This document shows, one piece after another, positions 1 through 6,001 of a stretch of 6,069 bases of DNA (position 1 is the first letter of the stretch; each line of letters begins with the position of its first letter). This DNA is from Bacillota bacterium (lineage in GTDB: Bacteria; Bacillota; Clostridia; Christensenellales; SZUA-584), in NCBI GenBank assembly GCA_023436525.1, contig JAEZIW010000152.1, positions 1 through 6,069 of the forward strand, given 5' to 3'. The notes beneath the pieces were generated by a model. It searched no databases and was not told the origin of the DNA. It saw only the letters and a program-made list of their open reading frames with translations. The position numbers were made by a program, and so were the translations under genes.

Positions 1-1931
1 GCTGTATTCTGATACCATATCTGATGCCAGCCCTTCGCCGCCCCCACGGTCACAATCTCAACGCTGTCGCCCTTTTTGTAAGCGCCGAGCTTTGCCGACG
101 ACGTATCCGGCCCGCTGCGAACATTAAGCTCGCTTGCCGACACCGTTCCCGTCTGCGCAATCGCAGGCTTTGTCGGTAGCGGCGGCTCCGTTGGTACCGG
201 CGGCTCTGTCGGTACGGACGGTTCTGTCGGTACCGGCGGCTCTGTCGGCGCGGGCGGTGCCGCGTCTATCTGCACATATTGCGTGGAAATAAAAGCGACT
301 ATGCCCGAAAAATCAATCTGATGCCAGCCTGCCGCGGCATTTTGCTGAGTCACGGTGATGCGCGACCCGGCAAGCGCTTTGCCTATGGCCGGATACTGGG
401 TGCTTGGCGTGCTGCGCACATTCACAAAATTGGTGCAGTTCACCACTGTGGCATTGGCGGTATCGAGCCCTGACGGCGCGCCCAGCGCGGGCGGCTGAAT
501 ATTCAGTGTCTCCAGATACGTATTCGGATAATAGAAGGTCAGTATCTGTTGATAGGTTTGCCCCGCCTTCGCGCGCGTTTGCGCACCGCGCTGGCTCATG
601 CCCACGCCGTGTCCGTAGCGCCGCTGATAGATATTCCAGCTCGTTCCCGTTTCCTCCACCACAAAAAGCCGAAGGCTCATGTTCGAAAATGCCTGATACA
701 GCCCGCCCGATTGGTCAAACTGATGCATATCGATCGTGAACGTCACGGTTACGGGCGCTTGAACCAGCCCCTGCCCCGTTGCGGCTTCCTCTTCGGGTGT
801 CGCGCGGCGGTTGGCCAGAACCGTCATCGTTACATCGGCCTTTTGAAAAGCGATGCAGTTGGTCGCGCCTGCCGCATCGGGCAGCCCATGGTTGCCTTCA
901 TACGTGTGCGGCAGTATCCGGCTGATGCCCGTTATCGCAATATCGCTCGTCACCCCCGCGATAAAGCCCTGCGCCGCCACCGCGCCGAGAGCCGATACCT
1001 TTAAATAACGTTCTGCGTTCGCGCCGTATACGGAGGAACCGGCTATCATCTTGCCCGAATCCATGTATTGATACGCAACGGCAGAACCGGCTTTGGGGAA
1101 TATAAGCACCTCCTGCTCGCTCCACGTGTTCTGCACATCAAATGGGTCGGCCTGAACCACATGATAAGGCAGCAGCGGGGCGCTTGCAGACCAAACGTGC
1201 TGAGGAATATCCACCATGCCGCCGTTGGATGCCGCATAATACGTCTGTACCAACTGATCACCACATTTCAGCACCTGCTTCGCCGTTTCATCCACCGCCC
1301 TGATTGCGTTGGTGTGTGCGGGGTTGTATCCTTTATAAGCCTGATTGGTCGGCGTGTCCACCATGTCATATGTACCGCCGCCCATATAGCGAACCGCATA
1401 CGTTCTGGCTGAGACCGCCTGCGTTTTGAGTGCCTCCAGCGGCCATGTGTTGCTCATTTCGTGCGGCACCACGCCGTAAAGATAGTATTCAAGATAGATA
1501 TGGTTAATCAACAGAATCGTGCCGCCGCTTAACCGAAACTCAATGTCGCCCCGATAGTTGTTTGTATTGTATGTTGTGGTTTTTATTGTGGCATAGTTAT
1601 ACGTTCCCGAATTCGGCTGCTTTTCGATGATCTTAATCGTGCTGCCGCTGCACACACGCGCACTGCCAAGGTAAAGGTTCAGCGTGCCGCCCTCCGCCTT
1701 CACCGTGTATGAACCGGAGCTTAAGCTTTTGCTTGCGTCACCCTCAATGCCGTAGTTTCCGCTCAGCGAGAAGCCGAAGGTCTTCGGGGAGCCGATTGAC
1801 AGCTTGATGCGCACAACCGAATAATCCGCAGCACGCGCCGTTTCGAAATGCGCCGCCAGCACGCCCACGGTGAGTATGGCCACCATTAACAGTATCAGAA
1901 TCCGTCTCAAAGTCTTTTGTATCGTTTTCAA
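1..1931 (-). CDS. Secreted SpoIID/LytB-domain protein with C-terminal bacterial SH3 domains (3' end outside window)
   Basis: Exported cell-wall protein of the SpoIID/LytB family, whose founder SpoIID is a lytic transglycosylase that trims peptidoglycan during engulfment. The window holds 643 codons and no stop. The start is TTG at 1931: GAGGTGA lies 8 bases upstream, and an in-frame stop lies just beyond. Residues 1-34 form a signal peptide (KTIQKTLRR, a hydrophobic run, then TARA before ADYS). The SpoIID region spans about 38-475. Its signature GVVPHEMSNTWPLEALKTQA includes Glu158, matching the family's catalytic Glu, and the second hallmark YGHGVGMSQRGAQ lies at 439-451. Residues 496-555 are an SH3-type wall-binding domain (VNVRSTP, GWHQI). 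A Pro/Thr/Glu linker follows at about 559-588, then a second SH3 domain (LNVRSGP, GWHQI) that runs off the edge. The SH3 tail makes it a paralogue rather than classical SpoIID, so a role in spore or vegetative wall turnover is inferred. Family assignment is secure. Confidence 0.93.
   Translation of the reverse strand, partial: MKTIQKTLRRILILLMVAILTVGVLAAHFETARAADYSVVRIKLSIGSPKTFGFSLSGNYGIEGDASKSLSSGSYTVKAEGGTLNLYLGSARVCSGSTIKIIEKQPNSGTYNYATIKTTTYNTNNYRGDIEFRLSGGTILLINHIYLEYYLYGVVPHEMSNTWPLEALKTQAVSARTYAVRYMGGGTYDMVDTPTNQAYKGYNPAHTNAIRAVDETAKQVLKCGDQLVQTYYAASNGGMVDIPQHVWSASAPLLPYHVVQADPFDVQNTWSEQEVLIFPKAGSAVAYQYMDSGKMIAGSSVYGANAERYLKVSALGAVAAQGFIAGVTSDIAITGISRILPHTYEGNHGLPDAAGATNCIAFQKADVTMTVLANRRATPEEEAATGQGLVQAPVTVTFTIDMHQFDQSGGLYQAFSNMSLRLFVVEETGTSWNIYQRRYGHGVGMSQRGAQTRAKAGQTYQQILTFYYPNTYLETLNIQPPALGAPSGLDTANATVVNCTNFVNVRSTPSTQYPAIGKALAGSRITVTQQNAAAGWHQIDFSGIVAFISTQYVQIDAAPPAPTEPPVPTEPSVPTEPPVPTEPPLPTKPAIAQTGTVSASELNVRSGPDTSSAKLGAYKKGDSVEIVTVGAAKGWHQIWYQNT
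169..258 (-). repeat. Five tandem 18-base units encoding a PTEPPV-type linker
   Basis: Five consecutive 18-base units (169-186, 187-204, 205-222, 223-240, 241-258) resemble TCTGTCGGTACCGGCGGC on the plus strand. Read on the minus strand in the gene's frame they encode repeats of Pro-Thr-Glu-Pro-Pro-Val with small changes (PSV, PPL, PTKP). They form a stiff spacer between the two SH3 domains. Near-identical DNA units suggest recent expansion by slippage, so copy number may vary between strains. Confidence 0.9.
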
Positions 1932-1939
1932 ACAGTAAG

Positions 1940-1946
1940 TCACCTC
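1940..1946 (-). promoter_or_regulatory. Ribosome binding site that fixes the TTG start of the SpoIID-domain gene
   Basis: GAGGTGA on the minus strand ends 8 bases before TTG at 1931. An in-frame GTG inside this site (1943-1941) has no Shine-Dalgarno of its own. The next in-frame ATG (codon 16) would cut the signal peptide in half. TTG is therefore the best start. Confidence 0.8.
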
Positions 1947-2086
1947 ACATCATAATTACCCGCAAAGATGAAACAACAAACAAAAACCTTTGTATTATCA
2001 CTGGCTCTACGAAAATCTCACACAAAACGTTTTTCTTGCGGCAATATATAGATTCTTAATATATTGATTTATACAAAATGAAAAGA

Positions 2087-2106
2087 AGAGCCTTGGCAAA
2101 GGCCCT
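2087..2106 (-). terminator. Hairpin resembling the spoIIE terminator
   Basis: On the minus strand AGGGCCTT, loop TGCC, then AAGGCTCT forms an 8-pair stem with one G-U, followed by the U-rich TCTTTTCATTTTG. It has the shape of an intrinsic terminator. It could stop transcripts reading through from spoIIE before the SpoIID-domain gene. It closely resembles the hairpin at 2588-2603, so it may instead be one copy of a repeated element. Confidence 0.4.
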
Positions 2107-2139
2107 CATGTTTTATAACTCAGTTTCTTGTGCTATGCA

Positions 2140-2184
2140 AGTTACTATTTCGGTCAATGGAAAAGAATCTTTTAGCCGGTAACT
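2140..2184. repeat. Nested inverted repeat
   Basis: AGTTAC (2140-2145) pairs with GTAACT (2179-2184). Between them AAAAGA (2161-2166) and TCTTTT (2168-2173) form a second, near-perfect palindrome around a single A. The structure can fold on either strand. No T-run follows on either side, so it is not an obvious terminator. Function unknown. Confidence 0.45.
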
Positions 2185-2264
2185 GAAAGACAAACACGAC
2201 AAAAGCCGTCCTCAGAATCATCATATGTTTTTACACAACAATAAACGAAAAGCCACAGGTAGCG

Positions 2265-2353
2265 GTCATTCTGAACGAGTGTAACGACGTGACTACGAAG
2301 TGGAATAGAATCTGTCGCAACAGATCCTTCGTCGCTTCGCTTCTCAGGATGAC
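2265..2353. repeat. Palindromic dispersed repeat, copy 1 (GTCATTCTGA ends)
   Basis: The ends are inverted: GTCATTCTGA at 2265-2274 and, on the minus strand, GTCATCCTGA at 2353-2344 (9 of 10 alike). The centre is a perfect hairpin, ATCTGT-CGCA-ACAGAT, at 2310-2325. This matches a class of short non-coding palindromic repeats I know from many clostridial and other genomes, with ends like TCATTCTGAGCGAAGCGAAGAATC. It encodes no protein. Whether it moves with the help of a transposase elsewhere is unknown. Confidence 0.75.
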
Positions 2354-2377
2354 GAAAATAGTGACTTTATATAGCAA

Positions 2378-2392
2378 TGACGAGAGTCGTCA
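2378..2392 (+). other. Small perfect hairpin
   Basis: TGACGA (2378-2383), loop GAG, TCGTCA (2387-2392). It lies between repeat copy 1 and the plus-strand terminator at 2412-2435. It may be the 5' stem of a short RNA or simply a repeat fragment. Confidence 0.35.
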
Positions 2393-2411
2393 CGATTATG
2401 CAAACACAAAT

Positions 2412-2435
2412 GGCAGCAGAAATGCTGTCTTTTTT
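2412..2435 (+). terminator. Orphan intrinsic terminator, plus strand
   Basis: GGCAGCA (2412-2418), a GAAA tetraloop (2419-2422) and TGCTGTC (2423-2429) form a 7-pair stem with one G-U, followed directly by six T residues (2430-2435). The T-run sits only on the plus-strand side, so the direction is clear. No protein gene lies upstream on that strand; both neighbouring genes run the other way. It may end a small RNA starting within about 2355-2400, or it may have arrived with the repeats. Confidence 0.6.
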
Positions 2436-2449
2436 GATGTCAGCCGGTA

Positions 2450-2562
2450 TTGCCATTCCGACCGAGTGTTAGTGAATGGGCTGTGAAGCGGACTGGGATC
2501 CCATATTTAAAGCGCTATCACATGGGATTTTTCGACTCGCTAACGCTCGCTCAAAATGACAA
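2450..2562. repeat. Palindromic dispersed repeat, copy 2
   Basis: Positions 2450-2475 match the reverse complement of 2537-2562 at 20 of 26 bases, and four of the six mismatches surround a conserved GA-CGAG-GTTAG core. An inner perfect inverted repeat, ATCCCAT (2498-2504) and ATGGGAT (2522-2528), forms a second stem. The ends (GCCATTCCGA and GTCATTTTGA) are variants of the same terminal sequence as copy 1, but the centre differs, so it is a subfamily rather than a recent duplicate. Non-coding. Confidence 0.75.
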
Positions 2563-2584
2563 TTGTTACTTTGTCAGCAGTCTG

Positions 2585-2603
2585 AAAAGCCTTGGGAAAG
2601 GCT
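2585..2603 (-). terminator. Probable intrinsic terminator of spoIIE
   Basis: On the minus strand AGCCTT, loop TCCC, AAGGCT forms a perfect 6-pair stem followed by TTT and then C. It lies about 90 bases after the spoIIE stop codon and is oriented to end that transcript. The T-run is short, so termination may be partial. Confidence 0.5.
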
Positions 2604-2644
2604 CTTGCATATCATTATAAAAATTGAAAAGGATCGAAGGCATA

Positions 2645-2678
2645 GTTGACATGGGCCCTTTGAAGCGCTCAGTATGAC
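2645..2678. repeat. Partial third copy of the palindromic repeat
   Basis: On the minus strand GTCATACTGAGCGCTTC (from 2678) repeats the terminal sequence of copies 1 and 2, differing from GTCATTCTGA at one of ten bases. No matching second arm is visible, so this is a decayed or half copy. It sits only 14 bases from the spoIIE stop codon, within the 3' untranslated part of that transcript. The left boundary is approximate. Confidence 0.5.
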
Positions 2679-2691
2679 AAGAAGTTTGCCC

Positions 2692-5001
2692 TTATCCCCT
2701 GATCAGCTGCGTTACCATGACAGTCATGTCGTCACGCGGGGGCTGCCCCGCCAGCGCCTTATCAATAATCGCATCGGCAGCGGTTTGCGCATCGGTTATG
2801 TCGATATCCGAAAACCATTGCAGCGCATCGCCGCGAATCTCATCGGCCACACCGTCGCTCACCATCACAATCATATCTCCGGGTTTGAGCATATGCGCCG
2901 TACTCACAGGCTTCACTTCATCAACAATGCCCATCGGCAGTGCCCCCGGCGAGATCTCCATGATTCCCTCACCGCTCAGTATATATGAGCTTTCCGCCCC
3001 GATCTTTGTGAAACGCGCACCGCCCGTCTTCAAATCCAGCACGCAAAGATCCACGGTGGTGAACACCTCCTCATTGCCTTTGAGCTGCAGCAGCCGGTTA
3101 ATGGTATCAAATATCACCGCTTCGTCGAAGCCCGCTTTGAAGAAGTTTTCCACCAGCGATACCGCCGCCGTGCTTTCTCTGTATGCCGCTTCACCGCTGC
3201 CCATACCGTCGCACAGCATCAGCAAATACCGCCCGTCCTTCAGCGGTACAGCCACCTGGCTGTCGCCCGAAACCTCGTCCTTCGTGAGCTTGGCGATACC
3301 CGTCTGCATCTGAAAGCGCTTGGCCTGCTCAAACCTGACCAGGCTGTATGACCCCGCACCGCACGGCTTTACGGATGTTTTTTGCATGTGCACGCCGCAC
3401 GCCCCGCTCACCACGCTTTCGAGGTTCACATCGTTATCGCCGCCCTTTATTTTTACGCCGACAGCCACGCTGCCCCCGAAGCTCTCCGCGCAAACCTCTT
3501 TGACGCGGCAGTTAACAGCATCGAGCGCGGCAGCCACCTTTTCCTCCACATGCTCCAAAAAATGAAAACCTGTTTCCACCTCGCGGCCGATATCGGCGAC
3601 CACCTGAGCCACGCCTTTAAGCTGTTTACCCGTAATATAACGCGACTGGTCAATCTTCTTTTGCCATTTGAGGCTCAACAAATAGGAAGCGAACATGCTC
3701 TGTGCCGTTGTGAGTATGCCCTTCACATTGTAGCATTTCTTTGCAAACGCGGCGTCAATGTGCGTTTCATCAAGATAGCCGTTCTTCTCGAACGCCAAAA
3801 ACAGCCGGTTAAACACCCCGTAGGTGCTTAAAAACTCCTTGTCCCAGCAGCTCTTTCTAAACACGCAGTCTTTACAGGTGCTTTCCGCCACGATAGACAG
3901 CACGCCTGATATCTGAACGCTGCCGTGTATTTTCGCTTCTGCTTCTCGTGCGAACATATCACCCGTCTGCAAAAACACCTCCGACACTTCCTGCAAGCGC
4001 CCCACGGTTAGCTCCTTAAAGCGGCGCGTGTGCATACGGTACTCAAACTCACGCCGTGTTTTAATATCGATATAGCGCCCCGCCCATATCAGCAGCTTTT
4101 TGGGCAGCAGCGTAAAAATCAACACAGCCAGCCCCGTTTCAATAAGCACGAGCGGCCAAACATCCTGATTGAAAAACGCGATAAGAAAGAGCAGTACGGT
4201 GAGCAAATACGAAAACGCAACACCCGGTTTTTTCAGTTTGCGCAGTGTACCGCCCATCATGCCCCCAATGCCCAGCATGCCGATCATGGTGACCTCAGCA
4301 CTGATGCCGAAGCAAAGCGCCATACCGAGCGCCAGCCCCACGCCCGCGCCAAACGACGCACCGCCCGTATACGCCATACAAAGCACCAGTATTTGAGCCA
4401 CAATGCTTGCGATGTATACGCCTTTCACATTGAGCGGGCCAAACATGCAGATGAAAACCAGCGCACCGATCGCGAAGCAGATCGTTTCCTCCACGGTTAA
4501 TAGCGTGCGCTTCACGCGGGTAAAAATCATGTGAATCAGTATGCCGAATACATAAATCATCAGCAGGGTTATCATGCATTCGAGCACCGCTTTCATATAC
4601 ATCTGAAGCTCTGCCGTTTTAAATATGGCAGCGGCAATGGCATACGCACCGGCCGTGGTCAGCATAGCCACCCATCGGCGCATATAGGCTTGTCCCACCA
4701 GCAGCATGGCGGCGCAAATGCCGAGCACCACCGAAATGATATAAAGCGAATCGCCCGGAATCAGCAGCGCACCAAGTATAACGCCCGACGCGCAGAACAA
4801 CGCCTGCTCCCGTCGCGTTAGAAAGCACGCCGCCAGCAGTGCGGGCCCAAACGGCGATAGTCCGCCGATCAACCGTATCCGCCCCATAATGAAGCCGCAT
4901 ATCAGCAGTGACGCAGCGATGAGAACTCTTTTTAACAGTGTGTCGTGTCGGTTCAAAAACTTGGCGCTTTGAGGCTCGCTCACCGGTGTGTCAGTTGGCA
5001 A
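2692..5001 (-). CDS. spoIIE: Stage II sporulation protein E, membrane PP2C-type serine phosphatase
   Basis: SpoIIE dephosphorylates the anti-anti-sigma factor SpoIIAA, releasing sigma-F in the forespore. In Bacillus it also binds FtsZ and helps place the polar septum. The protein is 769 residues from the TTG start; B. subtilis SpoIIE is about 827. Residues about 25-307 hold a chain of hydrophobic segments fitting the family's roughly ten membrane helices. A central cytosolic region follows (about 310-560), with a cysteine cluster C376-x2-C379-x5-C385-W. The C-terminal PP2C domain (about 565-769) has the metal-binding motifs CDGMGSG (Asp598), MVSDGV (Asp716) and RDDMTVMV (Asp757/758), plus FTTVDLCVLDL. 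All catalytic aspartates are present, so the enzyme should be active. The gene has its own upstream promoter with Spo0A-like features and a terminator downstream, and is probably transcribed alone. Assignment is firm. Confidence 0.97.
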   Translation of the reverse strand: MPTDTPVSEPQSAKFLNRHDTLLKRVLIAASLLICGFIMGRIRLIGGLSPFGPALLAACFLTRREQALFCASGVILGALLIPGDSLYIISVVLGICAAMLLVGQAYMRRWVAMLTTAGAYAIAAAIFKTAELQMYMKAVLECMITLLMIYVFGILIHMIFTRVKRTLLTVEETICFAIGALVFICMFGPLNVKGVYIASIVAQILVLCMAYTGGASFGAGVGLALGMALCFGISAEVTMIGMLGIGGMMGGTLRKLKKPGVAFSYLLTVLLFLIAFFNQDVWPLVLIETGLAVLIFTLLPKKLLIWAGRYIDIKTRREFEYRMHTRRFKELTVGRLQEVSEVFLQTGDMFAREAEAKIHGSVQISGVLSIVAESTCKDCVFRKSCWDKEFLSTYGVFNRLFLAFEKNGYLDETHIDAAFAKKCYNVKGILTTAQSMFASYLLSLKWQKKIDQSRYITGKQLKGVAQVVADIGREVETGFHFLEHVEEKVAAALDAVNCRVKEVCAESFGGSVAVGVKIKGGDNDVNLESVVSGACGVHMQKTSVKPCGAGSYSLVRFEQAKRFQMQTGIAKLTKDEVSGDSQVAVPLKDGRYLLMLCDGMGSGEAAYRESTAAVSLVENFFKAGFDEAVIFDTINRLLQLKGNEEVFTTVDLCVLDLKTGGARFTKIGAESSYILSGEGIMEISPGALPMGIVDEVKPVSTAHMLKPGDMIVMVSDGVADEIRGDALQWFSDIDITDAQTAADAIIDKALAGQPPRDDMTVMVTQLIRG

Positions 5002-5009
5002 TATGATCA

Positions 5010-5016
5010 CTCCTTT
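5010..5016 (-). promoter_or_regulatory. Ribosome binding site of spoIIE, favouring a TTG start
   Basis: AAAGGAG on the minus strand ends 8 bases before TTG at 5001. The longest open frame begins at GTG 5010, but that codon's first G is the last base of this Shine-Dalgarno, leaving no spacing. Three codons later, TTG is correctly placed. Confidence 0.8.
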
Positions 5017-5034
5017 GGTATGGTCGTATCACCC

Positions 5035-5067
5035 ATTATATGCAGGCCCCTTGGGAAACATTGTCGG
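5035..5067 (-). promoter_or_regulatory. Candidate spoIIE promoter with 21-base spacing and a Spo0A-box-like -35
   Basis: On the minus strand a perfect -10 TATAAT (5040-5035) is preceded, after 21 bases, by CCGACA (5067-5062), which matches TTGACA at 4 of 6. The unusually wide gap is what is known for Spo0A-activated sigma-A promoters such as B. subtilis spoIIE and spoIIG. The -35 overlaps TGTCGGT on the plus strand (5062-5068), which matches the Spo0A box TGTCGAA at 5 of 7. The predicted transcript start near 5028 gives a short leader containing the ribosome binding site. Binding by Spo0A is inference. Confidence 0.5.
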
Positions 5068-5127
5068 TCTGCGCGCACCGTTTGCGGATAATTTGGCGAT
5101 TTACAAAAATAATTCTGCCGCAGCACG

Positions 5128-5160
5128 TATATATTTCGCACTTTTTGTGTATAATATATA
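5128..5160. promoter_or_regulatory. AT-rich dyad in the divergent promoter region, possible operator
   Basis: Two 14-base arms (5128-5141 and 5147-5160) around TTTTT are inverted copies at 11 of 14 positions, with CAC/GTG next to the loop and AATATATA at the outside. The dyad sits between the two divergent promoters, 60 or more bases upstream of each. It could bind a regulator, or may be a chance product of AT-rich DNA. Confidence 0.25.
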
Positions 5161-5208
5161 ATTTGCATTCTGTTCATTATTAATTTAACCTCATCGATAC
5201 ATTCATTA

Positions 5209-5237
5209 TTGGCTTTATATGCGTTTACTGATATAAT
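5209..5237 (+). promoter_or_regulatory. Sigma-A-type promoter of the scaffold/GGGtGRT operon
   Basis: TTGGCT (5209-5214), a 17-base spacer and a perfect TATAAT (5232-5237), with an extended -10 TG at 5229-5230. Transcription should start near 5244, leaving a leader of about 50 bases. A 9-base direct repeat, TTCATTATT, occurs at 5173-5181 and 5202-5210; the second copy overlaps the start of the -35. The promoter looks strong and vegetative. Confidence 0.75.
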
Positions 5238-5280
5238 GTTAAATAAATATCAATGGATATACATAGTTTCTAATTCTATC

Positions 5281-5286
5281 AGGAGG
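5281..5286 (+). promoter_or_regulatory. Strong ribosome binding site of the NifU/IscU-like gene
   Basis: AGGAGG, a perfect anti-Shine-Dalgarno match, lies 8 bases before ATG at 5295. Together with the promoter it predicts high expression. Confidence 0.85.
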
Positions 5287-5294
5287 TTTAGTTT

Positions 5295-5987
5295 ATGCAG
5301 TATTCCAGCGAAGTGGAAGAAATGGTATACGTGGCCAAAGGGCCAAAGCATGGCCCGGCGCCTATTCCCGAAGAAGGCCTTTGGGTTAAAGCGAAGCAGA
5401 TCACGGATATCTCGGGTTTAACCCATGGTGTGGGCTGGTGTGCACCGCAGCAGGGCGCGTGCAAGCTGACGCTGAATGTCAAAGAAGGCATTATCGAAGA
5501 AGCTCTTGTCGAAACAATCGGCTGCAGCGGCATGACGCACAGCGCGGCAATGGCGGCGGAAATTCTGTCCGGCAAAACAATCCTTGAAGCACTCAATACC
5601 GACCTTGTTTGCGACGCGATCAACACCGCCATGCGCGAGCTGTTCTTGCAAATCGCATATGGCCGCACACAAACGGCGTTTTCCGAATGCGGTCTGCCGA
5701 TTGGCGCTGGCCTAGAGGATCTTGGCAAAGGCCTGCGTTCTCAGGTGGGTACAATGTACGGCACAAAGGAAAAAGGCGTGCGTTACCTCGAAATGGCTGA
5801 AGGTTATGTGACGCAGCTCGCCATCGACGCAAACGATGAAGTGGTCGGCTACAAATTTGTAAGCGTCGGTAAAATGATGGAAGCCATCCGCAAGGGCGTT
5901 GATCCGGCGGAAGCGCTTGCTAAAAACACAGGAACCTACGGGCAGTTCGACGGCGCGGCGAAATACATCGACCCGCGCGCCAAATAG
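5295..5987 (+). CDS. NifU/IscU-like iron-sulfur cluster assembly scaffold protein
   Basis: A 230-residue soluble protein with no signal or membrane segment. Residues about 54-110 resemble the NifU/IscU fold: GACKLTLNVKEGIIEEA aligns with the first-cysteine strand of IscU, and ETIGCSGMTHSAAMAAEI with its GCGSAIASS loop and helix, followed by GKTILEAL as in IscU GKSLDEA. Cys56 and Cys77 thus match two of the three cluster-ligating cysteines; Cys106 or Cys132 could be the third, and Cys49 is extra. The region 130-160 (ECGLPIGAGLEDLGKGLRSQ) is not part of standard NifU. Residues about 168-208 look like a shortened, cysteine-free echo of the same fold. I recognise this as the clostridial family annotated as a scaffold protein next to GGGtGRT genes. 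Scaffold activity is inferred from similarity; client proteins are unknown. It is co-transcribed with the next gene. Confidence 0.8.
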   Translation: MQYSSEVEEMVYVAKGPKHGPAPIPEEGLWVKAKQITDISGLTHGVGWCAPQQGACKLTLNVKEGIIEEALVETIGCSGMTHSAAMAAEILSGKTILEALNTDLVCDAINTAMRELFLQIAYGRTQTAFSECGLPIGAGLEDLGKGLRSQVGTMYGTKEKGVRYLEMAEGYVTQLAIDANDEVVGYKFVSVGKMMEAIRKGVDPAEALAKNTGTYGQFDGAAKYIDPRAK

Positions 5988-6001
5988 GGAGGGTGCGACT
6001 T

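Larger units (their letters stand above)
1932..2691. other. 760-base intergenic region without a convincing gene, rich in small inverted repeats
   Basis: No reading frame here has both a ribosome binding site and a plausible protein. The one longer frame (plus strand, 2289-2486) runs through two palindromic repeats and is not coding. From left to right the region holds: the AT-rich leader of the SpoIID-domain gene (about 1947-2085), where I find no clear sigma-A promoter; a hairpin at 2087-2106; a nested inverted repeat at 2140-2184; palindromic repeat copy 1 (2265-2353); a small hairpin and a plus-strand terminator (2378-2435); repeat copy 2 (2450-2562); a probable spoIIE terminator (2585-2603); and a partial third repeat copy (about 2645-2678). 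Confidence 0.75.

Noticed and set aside
549..1004. Plus-strand open frame of 151 codons opposite the SpoIID region
   Set aside because: It is a shadow of the SpoIID-domain gene, which carries clear family motifs on the minus strand across the same bases.
1975..2060. Promoter for the SpoIID-domain gene, with GATAAT near 1995 on the minus strand as -10
   Set aside because: No -35 lies at a usual distance, and I could not fit a sporulation sigma factor consensus convincingly, so no promoter is called.
2289..2486. Plus-strand open frame of 65 codons in the intergenic region
   Set aside because: It reads through repeat copy 1, the terminator and part of repeat copy 2. It lacks a ribosome binding site and a recognisable product.
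2265..2562. The inverted repeats as a CRISPR array
   Set aside because: The copies are long, palindromic, divergent and irregularly spaced, with no uniform spacers or cas genes.
2717..3313. Plus-strand open frame of 198 codons antisense to spoIIE
   Set aside because: It lies entirely opposite the PP2C domain of spoIIE, is Ser/Pro/Thr-rich as expected for reverse-strand reading, has no ribosome binding site and resembles no family.
4030..4500. Plus-strand open frame of 156 codons antisense to the SpoIIE membrane region
   Set aside because: The His/Arg/Gln-rich product is typical of the complement of hydrophobic helices. No start signal or family resemblance.
5147..5160. A second TATAAT-like box (plus strand, near 5150) as an extra promoter for the scaffold gene
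   Set aside because: No acceptable -35 lies 16-18 bases upstream, and the TTGGCT/TATAAT pair downstream is far better.
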